Below are positions 17,269-25,374 of a stretch of 38,153 nucleotides of DNA, piece by piece; positions within the stretch are counted from its first letter, which is position 1, and the number at the start of each line of letters is the position of its first letter. Source of the DNA: Saprospiraceae bacterium (GTDB lineage: Bacteria > Bacteroidota > Bacteroidia > Chitinophagales > Saprospiraceae); contig JADLHT010000036.1 in assembly GCA_020848695.1 (NCBI GenBank), forward strand, positions 1 to 38,153. Direction: 5' to 3'. Under the pieces are notes generated by a model, which saw nothing but the letters and a program-made list of their open reading frames with translations, had not been told where the DNA came from and searched no databases. The translations under genes and the position numbers were made by a program.

Positions 17269-20010
17269 ATGTCAATCATTAAAACTCCTGACCAACGTAT
17301 TCGGGTATTCATTAGCTCTACAATCAATGAATTGGCTTCTGAAAGAAAAGCAGCTCGTGAAGCTATCAGTAACCTAAGATTAACACCTGTCTTTTTTGAA
17401 GCGGGTGCAAGGCCGCATCCACCAAGAGATTTGTATTCAGCTTACCTACAGCAAAGCCATATTTTTCTGGGAATTTATTGGAATAGTTATGGATGGATTG
17501 CACCGGGTGCAGACATTTCCGGATTAGAGGATGAATATCGTCTCTGTGGTTATAAACCTAAACTTATTTATGTCAAAGACTCATCAACTCGTGATGAAAA
17601 ATTAAATCTTTTGCTCTCAGATCTTCAAGATAGTGAAACAGCATGCTATCAAAGATTTTCAACTTCGGAAGAACTTCAAATTTTAATAGAAAATGATCTA
17701 AGTGTTCTCCTGTCTGAAACATTTGAGAATGCTTTACATGATCTCAATTCTAAAAATCATTCCCCCACCAATACGGATGATTTTAAATCATTCAGAGTGA
17801 TTGATTTGCCGAATATTAAGTCTAAAATGTTTGGTCGTGAAGAAGATATTCAAAAGTTATTAAATTTAATCCTTAAGCCAGAAGTAAGTTTGGTAAATAT
17901 ACTGGGAGCCGGCGGTACTGGAAAAACGACCCTATGTATTAATATCGCTCATGAATTAAAGGAAAATTTTATCAATGGAGCCATTTTTGTCCCCTTGGCA
18001 CCTGTAACGGATTTTAAGTTGGTTTGCAATACCATTGCAGAATCATTGGGAATTCAAGATAGCGGTAAAAGTTCAATTGAACAGACCTTAATTGATTTTC
18101 TAAGAGATAAAAATATTCTTCTCTTGCTCGATAATTTTGAACAGGTCGTTGATGCTTCGAAATTTATTAGCGATATTATAATTAACTGCCCACAAATTAA
18201 AATTCTAATTACCAGCAGAACTTCGTTGCATATCAGAAATGAATATATCTATCATTTAAAGCCACTTCATCTACCTGAAGAAAGCAAATCAGTCAGTACT
18301 GAGGATTTAAAAAAATATCCTTCAACTGAATTATTTCTTGAAAGAGCCTTAAGTGTTAATCCAGCTATGCCAGTAAATGAGGAAAATACTAAAGCTATTA
18401 TCAACATCTGCCAAAGATTGGATGGATTGCCTCTGGCTATTGAGCTTGCCGCTGCGAGAACCAAGTTTTTTCAACCTGCGGCTCTTGTTGCACGAATTCA
18501 AAACAGTTTAGACATAGTATCTAAGGGTCAAAAAGATCTACCTGAAAGACAGCAAACTTTACGTTCAGCCATAGAATGGAGTTATAATCTTCTCGAAACG
18601 GATACTCAAAAGGTATTTCGACAACTTGGAATTTTTAAACGAAGCTGGACCATTGAATCTGCAGATGTTATTTCTCAAAATGAAAATAATTTCATAAATA
18701 TTGAAGAAATGATGGAACGATTATTAGACGTTAGTTTAATCAAACCGGTATTAGTTAATCACTCTTCCGAATCCCGATTTAATATGCTACAAACTGTACA
18801 TGAATATGCCTATGAAAAATTGAAGTCTTCACCTGAATATTCGAATACCAGCAAGAAATATGCAAATTACTTTTTACAGTTATTGGAGCAATCTGAAGGG
18901 CTTTGTTGGGGAATTCATTCTGAACCATGGTTTGATAAAATTGAATACGAATTTCAGAATATTCGTGCTGCATTTTATTACTTTGTTTTTGAAAAGCAAT
19001 ATGAAGAAGCCTGGAAGTTTATCTATCTTCTCACCCCTTTTTGGAATATTAGAAGTGGCTTTAACGAAACTTTGAATTGGATCAAGGAAGCCAAATTGGA
19101 TGTTTATGATCCAAACCATCCGGATCTAGCGAATATTGATCTAATCGTAAAAGTTAAAACATTTATCTGGGCAGGATATTGTTTATTGTATATGGTAAAA
19201 ATCGAGGAAGGTATGGGTATCTTGAAACACGCTAAGAATTATGCCGATCAATTGGGAGATCCTGATTTAATTTGTCTGTCTTTATCGATGTATGGATGCT
19301 ACAGCTTTTATTTGGGAATAGAAGATGCCTCAGAATATATAGTCAGAGCAAAACCTCTTGCAGATCAGACCAGGGATCCATTTGTAAAGTGTGTCTACTA
19401 TGTATGGAATTTTGAATATTTAAAACAGAATTCTGATGTAGAAACAATTAAAAATTATAGTAAAATGATTTACACTCTGGGAAAAATTGAAGAAATACCA
19501 ATTTTATTAGGATATTACCTGATTACTCAAGGCTTTGAGCGAATAGAAGATATCAATCTCGATGATCGATTACGACTTTGTAAAGAAATATATCAAAGTT
19601 TTCCAGAAAAAGGATACAAGGGATTTAAATCAGCTACCATGCTAGGATGTGGTGAAGTTGAATTTATCGCCAAAAATTACCAATCCGCTGAAATTTACTT
19701 ATATAAAGGAATTGAATATGCGAGAGAGAGCGGAGACATGGAATCAAAATTATGGGGAGTTATTATTTCCTGTGTTTTATTTAGCGATACTGATCAGACT
19801 GAGAATGCTTTTAAACTTCTCGGAAGTTTGGAAAACTTTATTGATCAGACAGGCTATCCAATATCTGGCAAAGGTCTTTCATTATTTGAACAAATCAAGA
19901 ATAAATTGTACCCTGATACTGCAATAATCGGAGAAAATCAATGGTATGAACATGGTAAAAAAATGAGTTTAGATGATTCTTTAATTTATATATCTAAACA
20001 ATTTAATTAA
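17269..20010 (+). CDS. DUF4062 - STAND ATPase - helical-repeat protein (possible defence or signalling sensor)
   Basis: This 913-residue protein has three parts. Residues 9-150 form a DUF4062 domain (RIRVFISSTINELASERKAA, then GIYWNSYGWI and GLEDEY). Residues about 190-480 form a STAND ATPase of the NB-ARC/AfsR type. Its entry is MFGREEDI, Walker A is GAGGTGKTT (213-221), Walker B is LLLLDNFEQ with D288, and there are TSRTSL, LDGLPLAIELAAAR (from 384) and a winged-helix region with RQQTLRSAIEWSYNLL. The rest is TPR-like helical repeat. STAND proteins are inactive until a ligand triggers oligomerisation. Here the C-terminal repeats would be the sensor and DUF4062 the effector or adaptor (inference). 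The gene stands alone, with no partner on its strand. Confidence 0.85.
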   Translation: MSIIKTPDQRIRVFISSTINELASERKAAREAISNLRLTPVFFEAGARPHPPRDLYSAYLQQSHIFLGIYWNSYGWIAPGADISGLEDEYRLCGYKPKLIYVKDSSTRDEKLNLLLSDLQDSETACYQRFSTSEELQILIENDLSVLLSETFENALHDLNSKNHSPTNTDDFKSFRVIDLPNIKSKMFGREEDIQKLLNLILKPEVSLVNILGAGGTGKTTLCINIAHELKENFINGAIFVPLAPVTDFKLVCNTIAESLGIQDSGKSSIEQTLIDFLRDKNILLLLDNFEQVVDASKFISDIIINCPQIKILITSRTSLHIRNEYIYHLKPLHLPEESKSVSTEDLKKYPSTELFLERALSVNPAMPVNEENTKAIINICQRLDGLPLAIELAAARTKFFQPAALVARIQNSLDIVSKGQKDLPERQQTLRSAIEWSYNLLETDTQKVFRQLGIFKRSWTIESADVISQNENNFINIEEMMERLLDVSLIKPVLVNHSSESRFNMLQTVHEYAYEKLKSSPEYSNTSKKYANYFLQLLEQSEGLCWGIHSEPWFDKIEYEFQNIRAAFYYFVFEKQYEEAWKFIYLLTPFWNIRSGFNETLNWIKEAKLDVYDPNHPDLANIDLIVKVKTFIWAGYCLLYMVKIEEGMGILKHAKNYADQLGDPDLICLSLSMYGCYSFYLGIEDASEYIVRAKPLADQTRDPFVKCVYYVWNFEYLKQNSDVETIKNYSKMIYTLGKIEEIPILLGYYLITQGFERIEDINLDDRLRLCKEIYQSFPEKGYKGFKSATMLGCGEVEFIAKNYQSAEIYLYKGIEYARESGDMESKLWGVIISCVLFSDTDQTENAFKLLGSLENFIDQTGYPISGKGLSLFEQIKNKLYPDTAIIGENQWYEHGKKMSLDDSLIYISKQFN

Positions 20011-20043
20011 TCCCTCTAATTCTGTCAAATTGATTTATATAAC

Positions 20044-21039
20044 TTACCCTAAGCCAGTTAGAGCCTTAACCTCGCTAATGGTTTGACTGGCTCTTTCCCT
20101 TATAATAGCTGAAGATCTCTTAATACTTTCCTTGACTTCTTTTGAATTCTTAAGGATCTCCGCTTTATTATTCTGAATAGGAGTAACCCGTTCAATTACA
20201 GCATCTGCAATTATATCTTTGAATCGTCCATACTGCAGGGTTCCATTTTTATATTCATTCAATAATAGATTATACTCTTCAATACTGTTGCATGCTTTTA
20301 AAATCATAAATAGATTTTCAACACCAGGACTCAGCCTGTCAGATCTTTCACCGGCATCTGTTACTGCCGATCGAATCTGTTTTCTGATCTGATCAATGGG
20401 TGCAAATACATTGATATTGTGTTTATCTCCCATACTTGCACTCATCTTTTTGGTTGGATCAGCGGTGGACATGATCTTGGAAGTAGAAGAATACATTCCT
20501 TCCGGAGCCTTAAAATATTCTTTTCCTACTACGCTGTTGAATTTTTGCGCAATGTTTCTTGTGAGTTCGAGATGTTGATCCTGATCTTTTCCCACAGGAA
20601 CAAAATCAGCTTTATAAATTAATATGTCAGCAGCTTGCAAAACAGGATAAGTAAAAATTCCGGATGATACGAAAGAGTCCTTACTCTTATCTTTTATCTG
20701 TTCCGATTTATCCTTGAATTGGGTCATCCTGCTTAATTCCCCATAAGAACACATACAGCCTAATATCCATGCAAGCTCAGTATGTTCGGGAACCTTAGAT
20801 TGAATAAAAAGGTTCTCTGCGTGAATTCCACAGGCAAGCAGGTTATAGATAAGTTCCCATACATTTTCTTTCAACTTAATTGGATTGTATGGCATGGTGA
20901 TGGCATGGTAATCTACTACGCAATAAATGCTGTCATACTCACTTTGAAGTTTGACCCAATTTTCAACAGCACCAAAATATCTCCCGAGATGAAGATGTCC
21001 CGTAGGCTGTATTCCGGAAAGAATCTTTTTCCTATTCAT
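20044..21039 (-). CDS. trpS: Tryptophanyl-tRNA synthetase
   Basis: The 331-residue class Ic synthetase charges tRNA-Trp. The HIGH-type motif is TGHLHLG (13-19), the KMSKS-type loop is KMSAS (198-202), and PVGKDQDQHLELTR and YPVLQAADIL are in their normal places. Length is normal. It starts one base after the ridA stop, so the two genes form a tight pair, an arrangement not obviously functional. It is convergent with the DUF4062-STAND gene, with 33 bases between the two stops. Confidence 0.97.
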   Translation of the reverse strand: MNRKKILSGIQPTGHLHLGRYFGAVENWVKLQSEYDSIYCVVDYHAITMPYNPIKLKENVWELIYNLLACGIHAENLFIQSKVPEHTELAWILGCMCSYGELSRMTQFKDKSEQIKDKSKDSFVSSGIFTYPVLQAADILIYKADFVPVGKDQDQHLELTRNIAQKFNSVVGKEYFKAPEGMYSSTSKIMSTADPTKKMSASMGDKHNINVFAPIDQIRKQIRSAVTDAGERSDRLSPGVENLFMILKACNSIEEYNLLLNEYKNGTLQYGRFKDIIADAVIERVTPIQNNKAEILKNSKEVKESIKRSSAIIRERASQTISEVKALTGLG

Positions 21040-21040
21040 A

Positions 21041-21421
21041 TTATTTATGAGCTATGCAAGAGATTTCTACATGAACTCCTTTCGGCAGTTCTGCAACTTC
21101 AACCAACTCTCTTGCCGGTGGATTTTCTTTCTTAAAATAAGTTGAATACACAGCATTGATTGCAGAGAATTGATTCATGTCTTTAACAAATACAGTACAC
21201 TTAAGCACGTGATCAAAATTCATTTCAGCTGCACTTAGGATAGCCTTAATGCTATCCATTACACGATGTGTTTCCAGACCTATTTCTGCTGTCAGAAGTT
21301 CATTGGTCTTGGGATCAATGGCTATCTGCCCGGATACGTATAAAGTATTGTCAACAAGAATCGCCTGACTGTAAGGACCAATCGGAGCAGGTGCTTCGGA
21401 TGTAAAAATTACTTTTTTCAT
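21041..21421 (-). CDS. ridA: RidA family reactive imine/enamine deaminase
   Basis: The 126-residue YjgF/YER057c/UK114 protein hydrolyses reactive 2-aminoacrylate-type enamines. Characteristic are APAPIGPYSQAI near the start, VSGQIAIDP, the PARELVEVAELPKG loop with the active-site Arg, and VEISCIA at the end. The family trimer forms in the cytosol. It is followed directly by trpS. Upstream of its start lies the terminator that ends the rpmF transcript, so ridA needs its own promoter or depends on read-through; no clear promoter box was seen. Confidence 0.95.
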   Translation of the reverse strand: MKKVIFTSEAPAPIGPYSQAILVDNTLYVSGQIAIDPKTNELLTAEIGLETHRVMDSIKAILSAAEMNFDHVLKCTVFVKDMNQFSAINAVYSTYFKKENPPARELVEVAELPKGVHVEISCIAHK

Positions 21422-21442
21422 GATATATTAATGGATATGATA

Positions 21443-21468
21443 AAAAAAAAGCTCCCAATCAGGAGCTT
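21443..21468 (-). terminator. Rho-independent terminator after rpmF
   Basis: On the minus strand AAGCTCC pairs perfectly with GGAGCTT around a six-base loop, followed by a T-run of nine. It lies 32 bases after the rpmF stop and 22 before the ridA start. Confidence 0.9.
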
Positions 21469-21499
21469 CGTGTATTGTTTTTAATTCTATTTAAAGGTA

Positions 21500-21703
21500 T
21501 TATGCTTCTGCCGTTTTTGACTCAGCACCTTTTATAAGAACGTGCCCCTTATAATACATATCACCTTCATGCCAATAAGCATGATGAAAGATGTGCATTG
21601 CTCCTGTAGTCTTGCAAAGTCCTAACTGAGGAGTTTCCGCTTTATAATGCGTTCTTCTTTTTCTTTTGCGAGTTTTTGAATGTCGCCATTTAGGATTAGG
21701 CAT
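21500..21703 (-). CDS. rpmF: 50S ribosomal protein L32
   Basis: The 67-residue protein starts MPNPKWRHSKTRKRKRRTHYK, the basic arm of L32. The zinc ribbon usual for the four-Cys form is largely lost: only Cys30 remains, in LGLCKTTGAMHIFHHAYWH, so this is a zinc-independent variant, as I recall for several Bacteroidota. It lies 13 bases after the DUF177 gene, the near-universal pairing of these two genes, and ends at a terminator. Confidence 0.95.
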   Translation of the reverse strand: MPNPKWRHSKTRKRKRRTHYKAETPQLGLCKTTGAMHIFHHAYWHEGDMYYKGHVLIKGAESKTAEA

Positions 21704-21716
21704 ATACTGTTGTTTT

Positions 21717-22232
21717 TTATTTTAAATTTAGTCTCTTGAGTTCTTCCAATATCGGATTTTGCTCAAGATTATTTTCTTCTTTTTGAATTCTATTCAGAAT
21801 ATCCATATTACAAGGTGGATTTTGCAGTGAACCGCAATCCATCGCTTTAATAATCGGAACACTCAGACAGGAATATTCGTAAAGCAATTCAGCTACCATC
21901 CATTGAGAAGTATCAGGATGTATATGATACAACTCCGGATCGGTAGATTCTCCTTCAGCTTTCTTAACAATCAACTGATAGCTGGATTCAAGAGGAATCT
22001 TAATTTCTGTTAGACATCGATCACAAAATGTTAACATCCAACCCTTTATAAAAAGTTCAATGCTCATAAGGGAGCTTTGCTTCTCAGCTTTCATCAGGAT
22101 CGTAATTTTTGATTTGTCGATTGGACTTCCTTCAAAATGTTCAAAAAAAGTCTGATCAAGCTCAAATTCATACTCATGAAGTCCATCCAGAATACCTTTA
22201 AATGGAATGGAGAATTGCTTAAGATAATCCAT
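21717..22232 (-). CDS. DUF177 (YceD) family protein
   Basis: The 171-residue protein belongs to the DUF177/YceD group. These are encoded next to rpmF and linked to 23S rRNA or 50S maturation in other organisms. Visible are FCDRCLTEIKIPL, a mid-region Cys-x2-Cys, and the closing NPPCNMDILNRI block. It is the first gene of the DUF177-rpmF operon. A -7-like box TATATTTG on the minus strand (22271-22264) lies about 32 bases upstream of its start. Confidence 0.88.
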   Translation of the reverse strand: MDYLKQFSIPFKGILDGLHEYEFELDQTFFEHFEGSPIDKSKITILMKAEKQSSLMSIELFIKGWMLTFCDRCLTEIKIPLESSYQLIVKKAEGESTDPELYHIHPDTSQWMVAELLYEYSCLSVPIIKAMDCGSLQNPPCNMDILNRIQKEENNLEQNPILEELKRLNLK

Positions 22233-22263
22233 AATAAATGAACGTTTTCCAAAAATTGGAGCG

Positions 22264-22320
22264 CAAATATATAGCTATTTTGTCAATGAAAGTCAAGAAT
22301 TTATAAAAATATTATATTTG
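22264..22320. promoter_or_regulatory. Divergent promoter boxes for DUF177-rpmF and the THX gene
   Basis: Two exact TAnnTTTG boxes point apart: TATATTTG on the minus strand (22271-22264, reading to DUF177) and TATATTTG on the plus strand (22313-22320, reading to THX, 17 bases before its ATG). Each is followed by GC, as often seen in this phylum. A minus-strand TTGAC (22286-22282) precedes the first but only 12 bases away, shorter than the usual -33 spacing. Confidence 0.6.
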
Positions 22321-22337
22321 CAAAAAATTTAAAAAAC

Positions 22338-22445
22338 ATGGGAAGAGGAGATAAAAGAACAGCTAAGGGTAAAAGAACTATTGGCTCCACAGGCAATTCA
22401 AGACCTAAAAAAGCCAAAAAATCAGTTACTAAGGCAAAATCCTAG
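22338..22445 (+). CDS. 30S ribosomal protein THX (bTHX), 35 residues
   Basis: A 35-codon frame from ATG 22338 reads MGRGDKRTAKGKRTIGSTGN and continues NSRPKKAKK to a basic end. The opening MGRGD-K-x-T-x-x-GK and the RPKK that follows are those of Thx, a tiny Lys/Arg-rich protein that sits in the head of the small subunit in Thermus and is common in Bacteroidota. It has an exact TATATTTG box 17 bases upstream. It is too short for usual length cut-offs and easily missed. A hairpin follows at 22482. Confidence 0.88.
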   Translation: MGRGDKRTAKGKRTIGSTGNSRPKKAKKSVTKAKS

Positions 22446-22481
22446 ACTAATACAGTCTTTTTCTTTTAATTTTAGGCTTCT

Positions 22482-22498
22482 GGAACCTAATTGGTTCC
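22482..22498 (+). terminator. Possible weak terminator after THX
   Basis: GGAACC (22482-22487) pairs with GGTTCC (22493-22498) around TAATT. The following TGATTAGTTTTATATT is only moderately T-rich. The hairpin ends 22 bases before the PASTA gene start, so it may instead act in that leader. Confidence 0.4.
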
Positions 22499-22519
22499 TG
22501 ATTAGTTTTATATTACATT

Positions 22520-23368
22520 TTGTCAGACCAGAATAAATCTTCATTTAAATTTACTGAAATCCCTGGTTTTCTAACCAGCCGGTTATTTGGGTATAATCTG
22601 ATTCGACTCGGTATCTTTCTTATTCTGATCTGGATTCTTCATAGTCTTATCTTAAGCATTTATACCAACCACGGTCAAAAAGTAAAATTAGCCAATTACA
22701 TCGGTCAACCCTTGGAAAAAGTAAAACGTCTCGCGGCTGCTAAAGATTACGATCTCATTATTACTGATTCAATTCATCTCATTGGCAAACCGGGCGGATA
22801 CGTTTTGAATCAAACTCCCAAACCAAACTCCATGGTAAAAAGAGGAAGATCCATCTATCTTGTAATAAGTCGTTATAAGGCTGATGAAATCATTTCAGAT
22901 AATTTACCCACCTTGTACGGAGAAAAATTTGATTTTAAAGCAAGGGAATTAGAAAGTCTTTTTCAATTAAAATTAAGAGTTTCCGAGCAAAAATTTGATC
23001 CAGGACCCAGTGGACACATTTTAGCGGCTTACTATAAAGGAAAGTTGATTGCCAATGATAAGGGCAGAGAATTAGGAATTATCATGTCGAAAGGCGACAC
23101 AATTGAGATTGTTATTTCTACCGATGCAGGAGGTGAAATTGATGTACCAAACCTCCGTTGTAAAACTCTTGCAGAAGTAAGATTTGAAACTGAAGCTTCA
23201 AAAATTAATATTGGTGTAATTCAACAGGAAGGCATTGTTGAAAATATGGAAGAAGCCTATGTAATAGCACAATCACCAGCATTTGAAAAATCCAAAAAAA
23301 TAAAAATACAATCCACTATTGATCTTACCGTAAGCTCAAATTACCCTGACGATTGTCCCCCACGTTAA
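22520..23368 (+). CDS. Single-pass membrane protein with three PASTA repeats
   Basis: The 282-residue protein has a short cytoplasmic start, a membrane segment (about 28-50) and three PASTA-type repeats outside (about 54-120, 122-200 and 205-274). Each repeat has the V.V..ISTD or YLVISR final strand and, in the third, VPNLRCKTLAEVRFE. PASTA domains bind muropeptides or beta-lactams in kinases and penicillin-binding proteins, but here no kinase is attached. The start codon is TTG (22520-22522); no ATG or GTG lies nearby in frame and MSDQNKSS is a plausible N-terminus. It begins a plus-strand run that continues with a rhodanese 16 bases on. Confidence 0.85.
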   Translation: MSDQNKSSFKFTEIPGFLTSRLFGYNLIRLGIFLILIWILHSLILSIYTNHGQKVKLANYIGQPLEKVKRLAAAKDYDLIITDSIHLIGKPGGYVLNQTPKPNSMVKRGRSIYLVISRYKADEIISDNLPTLYGEKFDFKARELESLFQLKLRVSEQKFDPGPSGHILAAYYKGKLIANDKGRELGIIMSKGDTIEIVISTDAGGEIDVPNLRCKTLAEVRFETEASKINIGVIQQEGIVENMEEAYVIAQSPAFEKSKKIKIQSTIDLTVSSNYPDDCPPR

Positions 23369-23384
23369 TTAAAATCATTGTTCT

Positions 23385-23693
23385 ATGACAGATATTACAG
23401 TTCAAGAATTAAAACAGAAAATAGATCAGAAAGAAAACTTTATACTCATTGATGTGAGAGAAACTTACGAACACGCCGAGTTTAATATTGGCGGTGAATT
23501 GGCTAGCCTACAGACAACTCTTCCATTAAAGATTAAAGAACTAGAAAATCAAAAAGATCAGGAAATAGTTGTCTACTGCCGATCCGGCAACCGAAGTGGG
23601 ATGGCAAAGCAAATGTTTCTACAAGCGGGATTTAATAATGTACGCAATTTGATTGGTGGAATGTTGCAATGGCAAGAGGTTTATAAATCATAA
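23385..23693 (+). CDS. Cytoplasmic rhodanese-like sulphurtransferase
   Basis: The single-domain, 102-residue rhodanese has its active-site Cys65 in YCRSGNRSG, and LIDVRETYEHAEFNIGGE is the usual substrate-side motif. No signal peptide is present. Members transfer sulphane sulphur (GlpE/PspE-like). It lies 16 bases after the PASTA gene and 62 bases before the DUF4294 gene. A second, secreted rhodanese lies 1.7 kb further in the same direction. Confidence 0.92.
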   Translation: MTDITVQELKQKIDQKENFILIDVRETYEHAEFNIGGELASLQTTLPLKIKELENQKDQEIVVYCRSGNRSGMAKQMFLQAGFNNVRNLIGGMLQWQEVYKS

Positions 23694-23755
23694 TTGACGT
23701 TTATCATTTTTATTATAAAAAGTGTTGCTAAACCGGAATTGAAAAAAATAGGTAA

Positions 23756-24367
23756 TTGAAACAAATCTGTATCCAGCTTACCTTCATAATTTTTACATTC
23801 AATCTTTATTCTCAATATATAGAGCATACAACCATAATAGATGGTGAAGAAATAAAAGTTTTAATTATGAATGGAGATACGCTCATAGTTACCGAATTAG
23901 AAAAAATTTCGGTTAAAGCTCCCAAAGAATTTGAATACACCGATGAACGAGAAAGGTATCTTCGATACAAAAGATGGGCTGCGATAGTCTATCCTTATGC
24001 GGTTCAGGGAGTCCGCTTGTATAGACAAATAGAAGAAGAAACTAAAGATAAATCGAAAAGAGGCAGAAGAAAATTTGTAAGGTCGATTGAAAAACGCCTG
24101 GAAGATGAATTCGAAAAACCACTTAAAAACTTAAGCAGAACTCAGGGACTTATACTAACTAAAATGATGGAACGAAACCTCAACAAACCATTCTATCAGA
24201 TTATCAAAGAATTGAAAGGTGGATTTACAGCTACTTATTATCATGAATTTGGAAAATTTTACGGGTATAATCTGAAAGATGGTTATCGGGAAGGCGCTGA
24301 TCCTATTATGGATGCAATCCTACAAGACTTTGACCTATCCAAAGATCTGGAACAATGGCAGAAATGA
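23756..24367 (+). CDS. DUF4294 family exported protein
   Basis: The 203-residue protein has a signal peptide (about 1-20, ending FTFNLYSQY). DUF4294 features follow: IDGEEIKVLIMNGDTL, the basic ERERYLRYKRWAAIVYPYAV, and the strongly conserved YYHEFGKFYGYNLKDGYREG near the end. The family is restricted to Bacteroidota and has no known role. The start is TTG (23756-23758), chosen because it gives a complete signal peptide. Its stop overlaps the start of mvaD (ATGA at 24364-24367), so the two are translationally coupled. Confidence 0.82.
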   Translation: MKQICIQLTFIIFTFNLYSQYIEHTTIIDGEEIKVLIMNGDTLIVTELEKISVKAPKEFEYTDERERYLRYKRWAAIVYPYAVQGVRLYRQIEEETKDKSKRGRRKFVRSIEKRLEDEFEKPLKNLSRTQGLILTKMMERNLNKPFYQIIKELKGGFTATYYHEFGKFYGYNLKDGYREGADPIMDAILQDFDLSKDLEQWQK

Positions 24368-25374
24368 ATCGGGTATCCTGGAAAAGTCCATCCAATATAG
24401 CTATTGTTAAGTATTGGGGAAAGAAAGGTGTTCAGCTTCCGATGAATCCTTCCCTTTCTTTTACTTTAAATCATTGCTGTACGGAAACTTCAATTGAATA
24501 CAAAACAGGAAATGGTTCAATTGATTTTTTCTATGAAGGCCAGCAAAGACAAGATTTCCTTCCTAAAATTGAAACTTTCTTCAAACTGATTGAACTTCCT
24601 TTTTTTGCAGAGTTAGATTTAATAATTCATTCCAAGAATAACTTTCCACACTCTGCAGGGATTGCTTCTTCTGCTTCTTCCATGAGTGCATTAAGTCTAT
24701 GTATAACCGAAATTGAGCAAAAATTATACAATAAGGAATTTAACTTTTTACAAACCGCATCTAAGAGAGCGAGAATGGGTTCCGGCTCAGCCTGTAGATC
24801 TGTATATCCAAAAGCCGCTTTGTGGGGAAACACTTTGTATGTTCCTCATAGCTCTGATCAGTATGCTATTGACTTTTCCTCAGAATTACACAATGACTTC
24901 ATAGAACTTCAAGATTATATTTTTTTAGTAAGTCAACAAGAAAAATACGTATCTTCTTCAGCAGGACATCAATTGATGAACAAGCATCCCTACCAATATG
25001 CAAGAATTGAGCAGGCAAATAATAATATTGTGCAATTGATGAGTTCTTTAAAAAATGGAGATTGGGAACTTTTTCAAAAAGTATGCGAAGAGGAGGCCTT
25101 AAGTCTCCATGCCTTAATGATGAGCAGTAGTCCCGGTTATCTTTTGCTGGACTCTGATTCTATAAAGATTATAAAATCAATACAACAATTTAGAGCGGAC
25201 AGTAAGACTATGATCAGTTATACTATTGATGCAGGACCTAATATACATGTAGTTTTTCCCAAGAATGCAAAATCAAGCATTGATCAGTGGATTCAATCCG
25301 ATTGGAATGATTACTTATTAGATAATAGAATTATCAGAGATCAGATTGGAAATGGTCCCTTGAAAATGATATGA
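24364..25374 (+). CDS. mvaD: Diphosphomevalonate decarboxylase
   Basis: The 336-residue GHMP-kinase-fold enzyme makes isopentenyl diphosphate by ATP-dependent decarboxylation of mevalonate diphosphate. Key sites are SPSNIAIVKYWGKKG near the start, the phosphate-binding SAGIASSASSMSAL, and GSGSACRSVYPKAALW. A longer start at 24355 (ATG GCA GAA ATG) is possible; the second ATG is preferred because it overlaps the DUF4294 stop as ATGA. The downstream rhodanese starts inside its last codons. The gene implies a mevalonate route to isoprenoids, which in Bacteroidota is seen in Flavobacteria and Saprospiria relatives. No other pathway gene lies in the window. Confidence 0.93.
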   Translation: MNRVSWKSPSNIAIVKYWGKKGVQLPMNPSLSFTLNHCCTETSIEYKTGNGSIDFFYEGQQRQDFLPKIETFFKLIELPFFAELDLIIHSKNNFPHSAGIASSASSMSALSLCITEIEQKLYNKEFNFLQTASKRARMGSGSACRSVYPKAALWGNTLYVPHSSDQYAIDFSSELHNDFIELQDYIFLVSQQEKYVSSSAGHQLMNKHPYQYARIEQANNNIVQLMSSLKNGDWELFQKVCEEEALSLHALMMSSSPGYLLLDSDSIKIIKSIQQFRADSKTMISYTIDAGPNIHVVFPKNAKSSIDQWIQSDWNDYLLDNRIIRDQIGNGPLKMI

